A stretch of 64,000 nt of DNA from positions 124,001-188,000 of the forward strand of contig NZ_CP142208.1 in NCBI RefSeq assembly GCF_036865545.1. Reading direction: 5' to 3'. The first letter of the stretch is position 1. Each line of letters begins with the position of its first letter. This DNA comes from Erwinia sp. E_sp_B01_1 (lineage in GTDB: Bacteria; Pseudomonadota; Gammaproteobacteria; Enterobacterales; Enterobacteriaceae). The notes beneath the pieces were generated by a model. That model was not told where the DNA came from, ran no database searches, and worked only from the letters and a program-made list of their open reading frames with translations. The position numbers and the translations under genes are program-made. Shown here piece after piece: positions 45,897 through 53,967 of the stretch.

Positions 45897-46658
45897 TTAG
45901 CGCGCCAGCCAGCCGCCATCTACTGCAAGGGTGTAGCCATTAACGTAATCAGAGGCAGCCGAGGCCAGAAAAACCACCGGCCCCATCAGGTCATCAGGTT
46001 CTCCCCAGCGCCCGGCAGGGATACGTGAAAGAATTTCTGCGCACCTCGTTTCGTCATCCTGCAACTGTTGCGTGTTGTTGGTGGCGATGTAGCCGGGAGC
46101 CAGCGCATTGACATTGATGCCGTATCCGGCCCATTCGTTAGCCAGTTCACGCGTCAGTCCCATTACCGCGCTTTTCGATGCGGTGTAAGAAGGCACGCGG
46201 ATCCCGCCCTGGAAAGAGAGCAGGGAAGCAATATTGATAATCTTGCCGCCGCCGCCCTGTTTGATGAACTGGCGGGCAACCTGCTGTGACAGAAAGAACA
46301 GCGTTTTGATATTGACGTCCATCACTTCGTCCCAGTCTTGTTCGCTGAAATCCAGCGCCTCCTGACGACGAATGATGCCGGCATTGTTGACCAGAATATT
46401 GATCTGACCCATCTCAGCCACTGCCCGCTCCACCAGGGAGGCAAGCTGCTCCTGCTGGCCTAAATCGGCTTTAAGACTGAGAAAACGGCGACCCAGTGCT
46501 GTGACTTCGGCGGCCGTTTCGGTTGGTTCACTGCGGTTAATCGCCACAATGTCGCAACCGGCCTGAGCCAGCCCTACGGCCATACTTTTCCCCAGGCCGG
46601 TATTGCATCCGGTGACCATCGCCACCTTTCCGTGCAGAGAAAAATTGTTCAGGATCAT
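45897..46658 (-). CDS. kduD: 2-dehydro-3-deoxy-D-gluconate 5-dehydrogenase KduD
   Basis: The 253-residue short-chain dehydrogenase interconverts 2,5-diketo-3-deoxygluconate and KDG with NADH, in pectin breakdown. The NAD-binding TGCNTGLGKSMA, NNAG (INILVNNAGII), catalytic Ser (IINIASLLSF) and YTASK (Tyr and Lys) are in place; the C-terminal YVNGYTLAVDGGWLAR is standard. KDG then goes to KdgK (30419-31351). It lies 18 bases after rhiN and is in the same operon. Confidence 0.95.
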   Translation of the reverse strand: MILNNFSLHGKVAMVTGCNTGLGKSMAVGLAQAGCDIVAINRSEPTETAAEVTALGRRFLSLKADLGQQEQLASLVERAVAEMGQINILVNNAGIIRRQEALDFSEQDWDEVMDVNIKTLFFLSQQVARQFIKQGGGGKIINIASLLSFQGGIRVPSYTASKSAVMGLTRELANEWAGYGINVNALAPGYIATNNTQQLQDDETRCAEILSRIPAGRWGEPDDLMGPVVFLASAASDYVNGYTLAVDGGWLAR

Positions 46659-46676
46659 GCTGTTTTCCTCGTTGTT

Positions 46677-47816
46677 TTACAGATAGCGGTGCAGGTATTC
46701 CACCAGGCATAAAATCGCCATCGCCTGACCATAAGGCATCGACGTCAGCGGGATCTGGCGGTAGTAATCAAGGTCTTTACCCATCGCGGTGCCGAAAGAG
46801 ACCTGAGTCAGTTCACCCTCGTGATTGATGTGGCCGATAAGCCCCTTCAGCGCTTTTTCAGCCACGGCGATATAGCGTTCGTCGGCATAATGGCGTCGGG
46901 CCGCTTTCAACATGCCGAAGGCGAAGCCCGCCGTGGCAGAGGCCTCTAAGTAGGAATCGGGATCGTCCAGCAGCGTGTGCCACAGCCCGCTCTCATGCTG
47001 GCATTGCTCCAGTGCTGCAAGCTGGCTGGCCAGCACCTGCTGGAGATAGCGACGGGTGGCATCCTGTTCCGGCAACTCCAGCAGGTCGAGAAACTCCGGG
47101 ATAACAATGGTCAGCCAGCTGTTGCCACGCGCCCAACGGGCATGAGCGTAGTTATGGTGGCCTTCGAAGGTCCAGCCGTGGAACCACAGCCCAGTTTGCC
47201 GATCCATCAGGTGCTGGGTGTGCAGCAGGAACTGGTATTTGGCTTCTTCAATATAGGCCGGGCGATTAAGCAGCTTGCCGATTTTTGCCAGCGGCAGCAC
47301 GGTCATCATCAGCGTGTCGTCCCACAACTGCTGGTGGTTCTCTTCGGCCAGCGTAATGTGCTGCAACCCGCCGCAGTCGGTGCGCGGCATTTTATGCATT
47401 ATCCAGTCTGCCCAGCTTTCCAGATAAGGCAGCCAGCGCGGATCCCGCGTCTCTTCATAACGGTAAGCCAGCGTCAGGAAGGGGCAGACTGTATTCACAT
47501 TGCGGGTGGTGGAACCTTCGGCAAACCGGTCGGCAAACCAGCCGTCGATTATCGCCCGCAGCCGGTCATCGCCAGTCTGGCGGTAATACTGATGGATGCC
47601 ATACAGCCCGATGCCGTGCGTCCACTCCCAGCCGGCCCAGCCTTTGGTATCAATCACCCGCCCGTCATCAAGACGCAGCAGGAACTCGCCGGTGTTATCC
47701 CTGATGTTCACCAGGTTATCCACCAGCTTATTGATCAGCTGATGCAGCTCTGTGCTGGAAATAAAGCGTTCCGGCTGACGTAGCAGTTCGCTCTGTTTTA
47801 CGGGATAGACCAACAT
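46677..47816 (-). CDS. rhiN: unsaturated rhamnogalacturonyl hydrolase (GH88/GH105), RhiN-like
   Basis: The 379-residue cytoplasmic enzyme has the alpha/alpha-barrel of GH88/105, which removes the unsaturated uronic acid from rhamnogalacturonan disaccharides made by lyases. Motifs: GWAGWEWTHGIGLYGIHQYY, a QLWDDTLMM with the catalytic Asp, GWTFEGHHNYAHARWARGN and DSYLEASATAGFAFGM. No signal peptide. It lies 15 bases after rhiT, so substrate import and cleavage are co-expressed, as in Dickeya rhiTN. Confidence 0.9.
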   Translation of the reverse strand: MLVYPVKQSELLRQPERFISSTELHQLINKLVDNLVNIRDNTGEFLLRLDDGRVIDTKGWAGWEWTHGIGLYGIHQYYRQTGDDRLRAIIDGWFADRFAEGSTTRNVNTVCPFLTLAYRYEETRDPRWLPYLESWADWIMHKMPRTDCGGLQHITLAEENHQQLWDDTLMMTVLPLAKIGKLLNRPAYIEEAKYQFLLHTQHLMDRQTGLWFHGWTFEGHHNYAHARWARGNSWLTIVIPEFLDLLELPEQDATRRYLQQVLASQLAALEQCQHESGLWHTLLDDPDSYLEASATAGFAFGMLKAARRHYADERYIAVAEKALKGLIGHINHEGELTQVSFGTAMGKDLDYYRQIPLTSMPYGQAMAILCLVEYLHRYL

Positions 47817-47831
47817 AAATTTGCCCTCGGG

Positions 47832-49430
47832 TCAGGAATGACGGGTTGACTGGCGGATGACAGGATCGGCCGGTGGAGTAACGGGAAGCGCCTTCGCAGC
47901 GGGCTTGTGACGGTTCAGGTAACCAATATTGTTGTTACCCCACAGCGACTCGTAAGGCAGACCGGCCAGCATTTCCACCGTGGCCCTGGCCTGCGGAGTG
48001 ATACTGCCCGGCACCACGTTGCCCGCTGCCCGCATTTTTCCGGTTTCTTCGCGCAGCGTTTGATGAGTCGCCATGTTGAGTCTGAAGCGCAGGGAGATAA
48101 CAAAGCCCAGGCAGAGCATCACCAGCGTACCGCCGCAGAGGATCATCAGAATGGCGTGACTGACCGCTGAAGTCTGCGTGCTGCTGCCTGTGACAAAGCC
48201 GGAAAGCTGCATCAGAATGCCGACCAGAATCACCGCGCCAGCCTGCGAGGCTTTGCGGGTCAGCGTCATGATCCCGGCGAAAATGCCTTCACGGCGTTGC
48301 CCGGTGATCGCTTCATCCACGTCAGAAATGTAGGTGTAGATATTCCACGGCACGTAGTTGATACCGCCCCGTCCCAGCCCGGCGATAGCGGAAACCAGTA
48401 ACAGCAGGGAGAACACATCGCTCAGCCCGGCGTAATAGAGCACGCCATAAGAGAGGGCGCTGAAGCCAAAAAGCAGCACGACAAGGCGGTATGAAGGGGC
48501 AGGCCCGAAGCGGATACAGAGGGGGATCATGCCGATCACCGCCACAAACTGCATGATCGCCATAGTGCCCATCAGGTTCGAGGCCATGCTGGCGCTCTGC
48601 ATCAGCACAAAGACGACGTAATAGGTGAAGACCGCATTAAACACGTCCTGAGCAATATAGCCGCCGAGGTACATACCCAGATGCTGACGGAAAATGCGCA
48701 CCCGCAGGGTAGAAGTCAGTTCAATTTTCAGCCTGGACAGGCTCTGCCTCAGCGTCAGTTTCTGCTGTTCAGCTTCCAGCGCGGCAGCGGATTTTTTCTC
48801 CTGCGGTCTTTCCCAGGTGTTGAACCACACCAGTGTCAACACAATCGCGCACAGCACGGAGAACACCAGGCTGGCATAGAAGAAGGAGATCACGTTGTCT
48901 TTGCCAAAGATATTCAGCAGCACGCCGGGCAGGAATGCCGCAAGGATTGCCGAGAGCTGCGCCAGGGCGATACGTGCCCCGGAGAATTTGGTTTTCTCTT
49001 TAAAATCATCGGTCATTTCCGGCACTAACGTTTCATAGGGCACCAGAATTGAGGTGTAGACCACTTCAAACACCAGGTAAGTCAGCAGGTAATAGATATA
49101 GGTCATATCGCCGACCCACATCAGGCTGTAGGTAAAGACCAGCGGGATGCCGGTGAGGATAAAGAACTTACGGCGGCCAAACCTTTTCCCTAATCTGGTG
49201 GAGCCAAAATGATCGGTGAGATAGCCCATCAGCGGGCTGACCACGGCATCCAGCACGCGAGCCATGGCAAAGATTGAGGTGGCTTCAATGGGGCTGAGCC
49301 CGCAGAAGGTGGTATAGAAATAGAGCAGCCAGGCCGAAGTCAGCGCCATCGTACCGGCACCGAGGAAATCACCTGAGCCATAAGCTAAATAATTTAGCGT
49401 TGCTGGTTTGCGTGTCTTCATAGCGTTCAT
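47832..49430 (-). CDS. rhiT: rhamnogalacturonide transporter RhiT-like (GPH-family MFS)
   Basis: The 532-residue membrane protein has about 12 helices and GPH-family marks: LNYLAYGSGDFLGAGTMALT, LMGYLTDHFGSTRLGKRFGR, RKFFILTGIPLVFTY and YISDVDEAITGQRREGIFAG. GPH members bring in glycosides with a cation. The C-terminal tail is longer than in melibiose-type carriers. It is the first gene of the operon, and the KdgR-like box upstream supports pectin-related control. The substrate, rhamnogalacturonan disaccharide, is inferred from rhiN next door. Confidence 0.88.
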   Translation of the reverse strand: MNAMKTRKPATLNYLAYGSGDFLGAGTMALTSAWLLYFYTTFCGLSPIEATSIFAMARVLDAVVSPLMGYLTDHFGSTRLGKRFGRRKFFILTGIPLVFTYSLMWVGDMTYIYYLLTYLVFEVVYTSILVPYETLVPEMTDDFKEKTKFSGARIALAQLSAILAAFLPGVLLNIFGKDNVISFFYASLVFSVLCAIVLTLVWFNTWERPQEKKSAAALEAEQQKLTLRQSLSRLKIELTSTLRVRIFRQHLGMYLGGYIAQDVFNAVFTYYVVFVLMQSASMASNLMGTMAIMQFVAVIGMIPLCIRFGPAPSYRLVVLLFGFSALSYGVLYYAGLSDVFSLLLLVSAIAGLGRGGINYVPWNIYTYISDVDEAITGQRREGIFAGIMTLTRKASQAGAVILVGILMQLSGFVTGSSTQTSAVSHAILMILCGGTLVMLCLGFVISLRFRLNMATHQTLREETGKMRAAGNVVPGSITPQARATVEMLAGLPYESLWGNNNIGYLNRHKPAAKALPVTPPADPVIRQSTRHS

Positions 49431-49576
49431 CCTGATTAACCCACTTTAACGCCCGGCTGTTCGTCGGGGGATGAAGTAAGGTAGAACCAGCAGAAGGAGA
49501 TAACCTTTGTGATTTTGCCACTCCACGCCTACCGCTGGCGTTCAGGTAAAGAAATCCGCTACCGATCTCACCAATT

Positions 49577-49600
49577 TAATAAAATGCTGTTTCATTATTA
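49577..49600 (-). promoter_or_regulatory. KdgR-like operator upstream of rhiT
   Basis: On the reverse strand the site reads AATAATGAAACAGCATTTTA, close to the KdgR consensus AATGAAACA...TGTTTCATT in its first half. It lies about 150 bases before the rhiT start in a divergent gap. KdgR control of rhiTN is known in Dickeya; use of this site is inferred. Confidence 0.6.
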
Positions 49601-49651
49601 TTGAATTAGCGTATCAGACATGCAAGAGAAAAAAGGGGGAGTTAAAAGCAG

Positions 49652-49753
49652 ATGTGTGTGACAGGCGAGAGTCTGGTTATGAGTAAAAGTAAACCGGATA
49701 AGAAAATTAACCAGATCGTTGCAGAGGCAAAAGCTGGTTTTATTAAAAATTGA
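49652..49753 (+). CDS. possible 33-residue small protein
   Basis: An open frame starting MCVTGESLVMSKSKPDKKIN and ending VAEAKAGFIKN, with GGGGGAG upstream (spacing about 10). An inner ATG at 49679 gives a 24-residue Lys-rich form. It lies in the 470-base divergent gap between rhiT and the hydrolase gene at 49901. There is no family match I know. It may be noise; the Lys-rich, stop-terminated composition makes it worth noting. Confidence 0.3.
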   Translation: MCVTGESLVMSKSKPDKKINQIVAEAKAGFIKN

Positions 49754-49900
49754 GACGGGGGTTTAATTGTGGCCGCCGCGGGGCTTTGCTTCTTTGCGCT
49801 TCTTTACCCGGTCACACCTTCTGACAAACTTTTTTATCCGCTATGGTTACTCCTTGTTTATTCTGATTTTCCTTCCCGCTACTGGATATCATTGAGGATA

Positions 49901-50923
49901 ATGCCTGTGTCGAAAATCTTTCATGGTCTGATGCTGTCAGGCCTGGTGACGGTTTTTTCTGCCACTGCGGCAAAGACAACGCCGAAGTATGGCCCTGAAC
50001 TCCAGGGATTTGATTTCCCCTATCCCATTCAGAAATTCTCCTTCAGCTCGCAGAGCCAGCCGCTGAGCATGGGCTATATCGACGTCCAGCCTCAGGGCAA
50101 AGCCAATGGCCGCACTGCGGTGCTGATGCACGGTAAAAACTTTTGTGGCGTGACCTGGCAGGATTCAATTGATGCGCTGAGTAAGGCTGGTTTTCGGGTA
50201 ATCGCGCCCGATCAGATTGGTTTTTGTACCTCCAGCAAACCTGCCCATTATCAGTACAGTTTCCAGCAGCTTGCGCTGAATACGCAGAACCTGCTGAAAA
50301 AACTCAATATCGATAAAGTTACCCTGGTTGGCCATTCAACGGGCGGCATGCTGGCAACCCGCTTCGCGCTGATGTATCCGCAGGAGGTGCAGAAACTGGT
50401 GCTGGTGAACCCGATAGGGCTGGAAGACTGGAAAGCGAAAGGCGTGCCGTGGCGCAGCGTGGACGACTGGTATCAGCGGGAGCTGAAAACCTCGGCTGCC
50501 GGTATCAAAAAATATGAGCTGAACACCTATTACGTCGGACGCTGGAAACCGGAATACGATCGCTGGGTGGATATGCTGGCCGGGCTGAATAATGGGCCGG
50601 GTAAGGAAACCGTGGCATGGAATTCTGCCCTGCAATACGACATGATTTTCAGCCAGCCGGTCTATTACGAATTTAAAGATCTGAAGATGCCAACCACCCT
50701 GATGATCGGCACTTCAGACACCACGGCGATTGGCAGCGATATAGCGCCGCCGGAAGTGAAGGCAAAAATTGGTCATTACAATGAGTTAGGCAAACAGGTT
50801 GCAGCGTTGATTCCGCAGGCCACGCTGATTGAATTCCCGGGCATGGGCCATGCGCCACAGATGGAGGAGCCTGCAAAATTCAATCAGGCGCTGATCAAAA
50901 ACCTGAATCAGCCGTCGGGCTAG
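49901..50923 (+). CDS. secreted alpha/beta-hydrolase
   Basis: The 340-residue protein has a signal peptide (GLMLSGLVTVFSATAA). The hydrolase core has AVLMHGKNFCGVTWQDSI (oxyanion HGKNF), DQIGFCTSSKP, the nucleophile elbow GHSTGGMLATRFAL, an acid in MIGTSDTTAIG and the final His in PGMGHAPQME. It is periplasmic or secreted; substrate unknown. ATG 49901 with GAGG five bases upstream is preferred to an upstream start at 49769, which would precede the signal peptide by 44 residues. The 3' end is followed by a near copy of its own last 44 bases (see repeat). Confidence 0.85.
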   Translation: MPVSKIFHGLMLSGLVTVFSATAAKTTPKYGPELQGFDFPYPIQKFSFSSQSQPLSMGYIDVQPQGKANGRTAVLMHGKNFCGVTWQDSIDALSKAGFRVIAPDQIGFCTSSKPAHYQYSFQQLALNTQNLLKKLNIDKVTLVGHSTGGMLATRFALMYPQEVQKLVLVNPIGLEDWKAKGVPWRSVDDWYQRELKTSAAGIKKYELNTYYVGRWKPEYDRWVDMLAGLNNGPGKETVAWNSALQYDMIFSQPVYYEFKDLKMPTTLMIGTSDTTAIGSDIAPPEVKAKIGHYNELGKQVAALIPQATLIEFPGMGHAPQMEEPAKFNQALIKNLNQPSG

Positions 50924-50980
50924 CGGCAACGATTATCAGGCGCTGATTAAGAATCTGAATCAGTCATCAGACTAGCGGCA
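50885..50980 (+). repeat. tandem 44-base copy of the hydrolase gene 3' end
   Basis: Copy 1 (50885-50928) codes QALIKNLNQPSG and the stop. Copy 2 (50937-50980) codes QALIKNLNQSSD and a stop. The first differences are at third codon positions (atc/att, aaa/aag, aac/aat), as expected of two diverged coding genes rather than a fresh duplication. Confidence 0.85.
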
Positions 50981-51223
50981 TTGGGAGGTGCAGGCCTGAA
51001 CGCAGGCCTGCATTTTTGCCCCGCAGCCGCTGTTATCATTACGGTCACACTGGCTGTTCTGCACATAACAATTTTGCTGGCAAATGCTGACATCGCACTT
51101 AGCCGCGACCGGCGTAGCAATGATGTCCTGCTTCGGAGGCACCAGCGGCAGTTGAGAGAGTTGCGAGCAGGCCGCACCAGAGAAGGCGAGGATCAATAAC
51201 GCCAGTACAGTAGATTTTTTCAC
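50972..51223 (-). CDS. cysteine-rich small lipoprotein
   Basis: The 83-residue protein has a lipobox (LAFSGAAC). The mature part has nine further cysteines, in KCDVSICQQNCYVQNSQCD and CGAKMQACVQACTSQC, so disulphide bonds or metal binding are likely. I do not recognise the family. Its ATG overlaps the stop of the 74-residue gene upstream (ATGA). Its 3' end reaches into the second copy of the hydrolase-tail repeat. Confidence 0.7.
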   Translation of the reverse strand: MKKSTVLALLILAFSGAACSQLSQLPLVPPKQDIIATPVAAKCDVSICQQNCYVQNSQCDRNDNSGCGAKMQACVQACTSQCR

Positions 51224-51444
51224 AGGAATTTCCCCAGAATAAATTGTGCTCTTTCAGCAGCCTGCGTCCTTTCCTTACCGTAATCATAATCGCTGGCTTT
51301 CATTCGCTTTAAGGTCGTGATCAGGGATTCAACGGTGAAGGCGCGCTTCTCACCTAAAACCGTTAATACCGCGCCGCCAATCTCATTACAGATCGCTCTT
51401 GCTTCGGCCATGTCCTCATCTGAGGTGACGTATTCATCGCTCAT
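51220..51444 (-). CDS. 74-residue protein of unknown function
   Basis: A small, soluble, charged protein beginning MSDEYVTSDEDMAEARAICN, with a middle EKRAFTVESLITTLKRMKAS. It is probably helical. No known domain is recognised. It overlaps the cysteine-rich lipoprotein gene by four bases and is probably co-expressed with it. A GGAAGC-type site precedes its ATG on the reverse strand. Confidence 0.6.
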   Translation of the reverse strand: MSDEYVTSDEDMAEARAICNEIGGAVLTVLGEKRAFTVESLITTLKRMKASDYDYGKERTQAAERAQFILGKFL

Positions 51445-51636
51445 GCCTGCTTCCCCGGTGATCCCCGTTTATAAAATCATAGATAGCCTGACGTAAAACG
51501 CGAAGGTTTTTGGTCTGTAATGAGACAGCCGTACCGCATGAGCGGGGCTGACTCCATTCCCGAAACGATGCCGCTGTACTACTCTTGGCTGGAGGCTTCA
51601 GGTGCACAGGATCATGCCGAAGCAGAGGACGCATTT

Positions 51637-52278
51637 ATGAAATCAGGGGGTAAAATGTCCGGAGATATTCAGCGCATCACCACTACAGAAGAGCTTGAAC
51701 AGATCTACGGTGTGCCTGCGCAGCCTTCAGTGATAAAAGTTGTCGACCACATCCACGCCGCTTACCTTCCCTTTATTGAAATGTCGCCCTTTGTGGCGCT
51801 GGCAACCTGTGGCCTTTCTGGTCTGGATGTCTCACCGCGTGGCGATCCCGCCGGGTTTATTCATATTGAAGATGAGAAGACGCTGCTGCTGCCAGACAGG
51901 CGGGGCAACAATCGTATCGACAGTCTGAAAAATATTATTAACGATCCGCGGGTGGCTCTGCTGTTTCTGATCCCAGGTATCGGAGAAACATTGCGGGTGA
52001 ACGGCAAGGCTGAAATCAGTATTGAGCCAGACCTGCTGGCACGGTTTGCGGTTAACGGCAATAAACCCCGTTCAGTGTTGCGTATCAAAGTGGAAAGCGT
52101 CTTTTTTCAATGCAGCCGGGCCATTATCCGTGCCCAGCTTTGGGACCCTGCCGCCCGGATTACCCGCAACCAACTTCCCAGCACGGGGAGCATCCTGAAA
52201 GCACTCTCGCAGTCGGCCATTGATGGTGACGCTTATGATAAAGCGCTGCCGGAACGGATTAAAAATACGCTTTATTAA
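51637..52278 (+). CDS. pyridoxamine 5'-phosphate oxidase-family (FMN-binding split-barrel) protein
   Basis: The 213-residue protein has the split-barrel flavoprotein pattern of the MSMEG_1061 group: FIEMSPFVALATCGLSGLDVSPRGDPAGF, here in parts as FVALATCG and VSPRGDPAGF. Also seen are LLLPDRRGNNRIDSLKNI, GETLRVNGKAEI and a C-terminal KVESVFFQCSRAIIRAQLW. Members use FMN and reduce or oxidise small molecules; substrate unknown. ATG 51637 has AGAGGA seven bases upstream; ATG 51655 (GGGG upstream) is possible. Starts further upstream would lengthen it beyond the family. Confidence 0.82.
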   Translation: MKSGGKMSGDIQRITTTEELEQIYGVPAQPSVIKVVDHIHAAYLPFIEMSPFVALATCGLSGLDVSPRGDPAGFIHIEDEKTLLLPDRRGNNRIDSLKNIINDPRVALLFLIPGIGETLRVNGKAEISIEPDLLARFAVNGNKPRSVLRIKVESVFFQCSRAIIRAQLWDPAARITRNQLPSTGSILKALSQSAIDGDAYDKALPERIKNTLY

Positions 52279-52328
52279 GAGTGGGGTGAGCGGGATGGTA
52301 TCAAAGGACATTATCCTGAAAAATCAGG

Positions 52329-52604
52329 TCAGCGATCTTCTTTCGTATGCCATACGTGCAGGAGATAGATATCATTGATTTTGAGTTCATAGCGCATTTC
52401 ATATTGACCAACGATCAACCTGCGAACTTCCCGGGGCTCAAATTCACTCAAAACAGCGCCGTGCCGGGGATGAGTTATTAGATGAGCAGGTGCGTTAACT
52501 AAGGATTGAATGGCTTTGGCTGCGGCCCTGGGATTGACCTTTGCAAGAAAGTGATAAACCCTGTCTAAATCCTCTAAGGCAGGGTCAGTCCAGATAAAAC
52601 GCAT
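52329..52604 (-). CDS. RelE/ParE-family toxin
   Basis: The 91-residue protein has the ParE/RelE pattern: FIWTDPALEDLDRVYHFLAK, NAPAHLITHPRHGAVL, REVRRLIVGQYEMRYEL and IYLLHVWHTKEDR. It is the second gene of a two-gene unit, two bases after the antitoxin. Its target (gyrase or mRNA) cannot be told from sequence. The arrangement, antitoxin first, fits ParDE-like pairs. Confidence 0.85.
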   Translation of the reverse strand: MRFIWTDPALEDLDRVYHFLAKVNPRAAAKAIQSLVNAPAHLITHPRHGAVLSEFEPREVRRLIVGQYEMRYELKINDIYLLHVWHTKEDR

Positions 52605-52606
52605 AG

Positions 52607-52885
52607 TTATCTTCCTGATTTGGGGAGGGGAAGTGTTTTGTCTGTCCCCAGACTATTCGCCCATTTCACGACGTCATTGTGTTCAACAACTCTGCCCTCA
52701 TCAACAGCATTAAGAGCATCCAGGGTAAGTTGATGACGCCTTTCTTCCTGTTCAATGATGGCCGCAAGCGCTTGCTTGATAAGCCAGCCGCGTGAACGAT
52801 CGTAAGCAGCTGCCATTTCGTCCAATTTTTCTGCCATTTCTATCGGTACATGTGCAGTAATGACGCGTGTTAATGGTTGGCCCAT
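52607..52885 (-). CDS. ribbon-helix-helix antitoxin (CopG/ParD-like)
   Basis: The 92-residue protein has an N-terminal ribbon-helix-helix (TRVITAHVPIEMAEKLDEMA, then YDRSRGWLIKQALAAIIE) for DNA binding, and a C-terminal acidic region that should wrap the toxin. Strong ribosome site GGAGGAG. A 13-base palindrome 41 bases upstream may be its operator. Confidence 0.85.
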   Translation of the reverse strand: MGQPLTRVITAHVPIEMAEKLDEMAAAYDRSRGWLIKQALAAIIEQEERRHQLTLDALNAVDEGRVVEHNDVVKWANSLGTDKTLPLPKSGR

Positions 52886-52925
52886 GGAAAAACTCCTCCG
52901 GAGTGATTAATTTTTAATAATAGCT

Positions 52926-52938
52926 AATCATAATGATT
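52926..52938 (-). promoter_or_regulatory. palindromic operator candidate of the ParDE-like pair
   Basis: AATCATAATGATT is a perfect palindrome around one central base, in the AT-rich leader of the antitoxin gene. Ribbon-helix-helix antitoxins bind such sites; binding here is inferred. Confidence 0.45.
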
Positions 52939-52985
52939 CAAACTACTTTTTTTACACTCCATTATGCTCATCCTTTCGAAACTGA

Positions 52986-53007
52986 AAGGGCGGAGTCATC
53001 CGCCCTT
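52986..53007 (-). terminator. hairpin after the 64-residue gene
   Basis: Perfect 9-bp stem AAGGGCGGA / TCCGCCCTT with a four-base loop, eight bases past the stop at 53015. No long T-run on the reverse strand, so efficiency is uncertain. Confidence 0.6.
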
Positions 53008-53014
53008 AAGCCGG

Positions 53015-53209
53015 TTAAGGCTGCCACTCCACCTCACTTACATCACTAAATCGCTGGTTCAGATGCTGTAACCGTTCCAGCAATATCCAGTTCAGTGTGT
53101 CTCTGATCATCGGGTCGACAAGCTCATTGATTGCCCAGGTGAGAGCCAGGCACTGGTCACAAAGTTCCGGTGTTGCTAGCGTTTCAATTGAAAGCATTTC
53201 GTCAAACAT
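53015..53209 (-). CDS. 64-residue protein of unknown function
   Basis: A small acidic soluble protein beginning MFDEMLSIETLATPELCD, with a hydrophobic middle LALTWAINELV and a C-terminal VSEVEWQP. Strong ribosome site GAGGAG before ATG 53209. I do not recognise it. It lies next to a toxin-antitoxin pair and just after a leader frame that overlaps its start, so it may be a regulated accessory protein of plasmid or phage origin. Confidence 0.6.
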   Translation of the reverse strand: MFDEMLSIETLATPELCDQCLALTWAINELVDPMIRDTLNWILLERLQHLNQRFSDVSEVEWQP

Positions 53210-53282
53210 TGTGATTCTCCTCGTAAAAAGGAGCGAAAGTCTTTATTTCGAAACGGGTTTGGGTACACTTCGGCTTAGCCAT
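53202..53282 (-). CDS. possible 26-residue leader peptide overlapping the next gene
   Basis: Open frame from ATG 53282 with AAGGA about nine bases upstream, starting MAKPKCTQTRFEIKTFAPFY. Its stop (TGA, 53202-53204) lies just inside the 64-residue gene, so its ribosomes would pass over that gene's ribosome site and start. This is the layout of translational coupling by a leader frame. Function unknown. Confidence 0.4.
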   Translation of the reverse strand: MAKPKCTQTRFEIKTFAPFYEENHNV

Positions 53283-53583
53283 AGCGTTAGGTCCTTAACG
53301 TGTTGGTCAGACGCCCTGTCAATGCTTTAACATTGATGGGGCGTTGTTATTTATTTTTCATTATTTAATATGAAAAATACCCGCTGTAATGAATGCCTGA
53401 TAATCATGAAATTATGAGGTGTTTATGTCAATCTGAAGGCGTTTGAATAACCCCTACAACGGGCTGATAATTATAGAAATGTGAAGCCGGTTCTAAATAA
53501 AAATGTAAGATGTATGTGATACATTCAGGTGCTGACCCGGCAGCGATTATTCAGCAGATAAAATCTCAATGAAGGATGACAAA
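53283..53583. other. 301-base gap with a strong hairpin, between divergent genes
   Basis: A 14-bp stem, ACGCCCTGTCAATG (53311-53324) with CATTGATGGGGCGT (53331-53344) including two GU pairs, has a six-base loop. On the plus strand it is followed by TTGTTATTTATTTTT, like a terminator, but no plus-strand gene precedes it. A smaller hairpin (CGTTA/TAACG) lies at about 53285-53300. It may end a small RNA or control the reverse-strand leader. Confidence 0.5.
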
Positions 53584-53967
53584 ATGGAAAAGCTAACAAG
53601 AGTCAATTACCCACAATTAGGTGAAGTAAAAGCGCCTTATGTTCATGCCGTTAAGCACAACAATACCCTGTATGTTTCCGGGCTAACAGCATTTGGTTCC
53701 CCGGCGCAAAAGCAGGGTATAGCTGAACAGGCTGAAGAAATCTTCGCTCAATTTAAGCTAATAGCCACGGCTGAAAAAACTTCACTGGCCTCATTGATTA
53801 AAGTGACTATTTTTGTGACTGCTTTGGATGAAATAAATGCGCTGAGAACCGTTTTATTCCGTCATTTTGGCTCGCATCTTCCTGCCAGTTCTCTGGTTCA
53901 GGTTAGCCAGCTTTTTTCACCAGATTTAAACATTGAGATTGAAGCGATTCTGGCACTGGATGATTAA
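53584..53967 (+). CDS. RidA/YjgF/YER057c-family protein
   Basis: The 127-residue protein has the Rid fold pattern: YVHAVKHNNTLYVSGLTAFG, a central NALRTVLFRHFG and the C-terminal ASSLVQVSQLFSPDLNIEIEAIL. RidA itself has an arginine that binds the imine carboxylate. At the matching place this protein has Ser/Gln-rich sequence (no Arg), so it probably is not a true imine deaminase. ATG 53584 has GAAGGA seven bases upstream and is preferred to ATG 53569. Confidence 0.85.
   Translation: MEKLTRVNYPQLGEVKAPYVHAVKHNNTLYVSGLTAFGSPAQKQGIAEQAEEIFAQFKLIATAEKTSLASLIKVTIFVTALDEINALRTVLFRHFGSHLPASSLVQVSQLFSPDLNIEIEAILALDD

Noticed and set aside
46977..47783. Plus-strand open frame of 268 codons
   Set aside because: Antisense to rhiN, which has clear GH88/105 motifs and operon context.
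49769..49900. N-terminal extension of the secreted hydrolase
   Set aside because: It would put 44 residues before a normal signal peptide; ATG 49901 has a good ribosome site.
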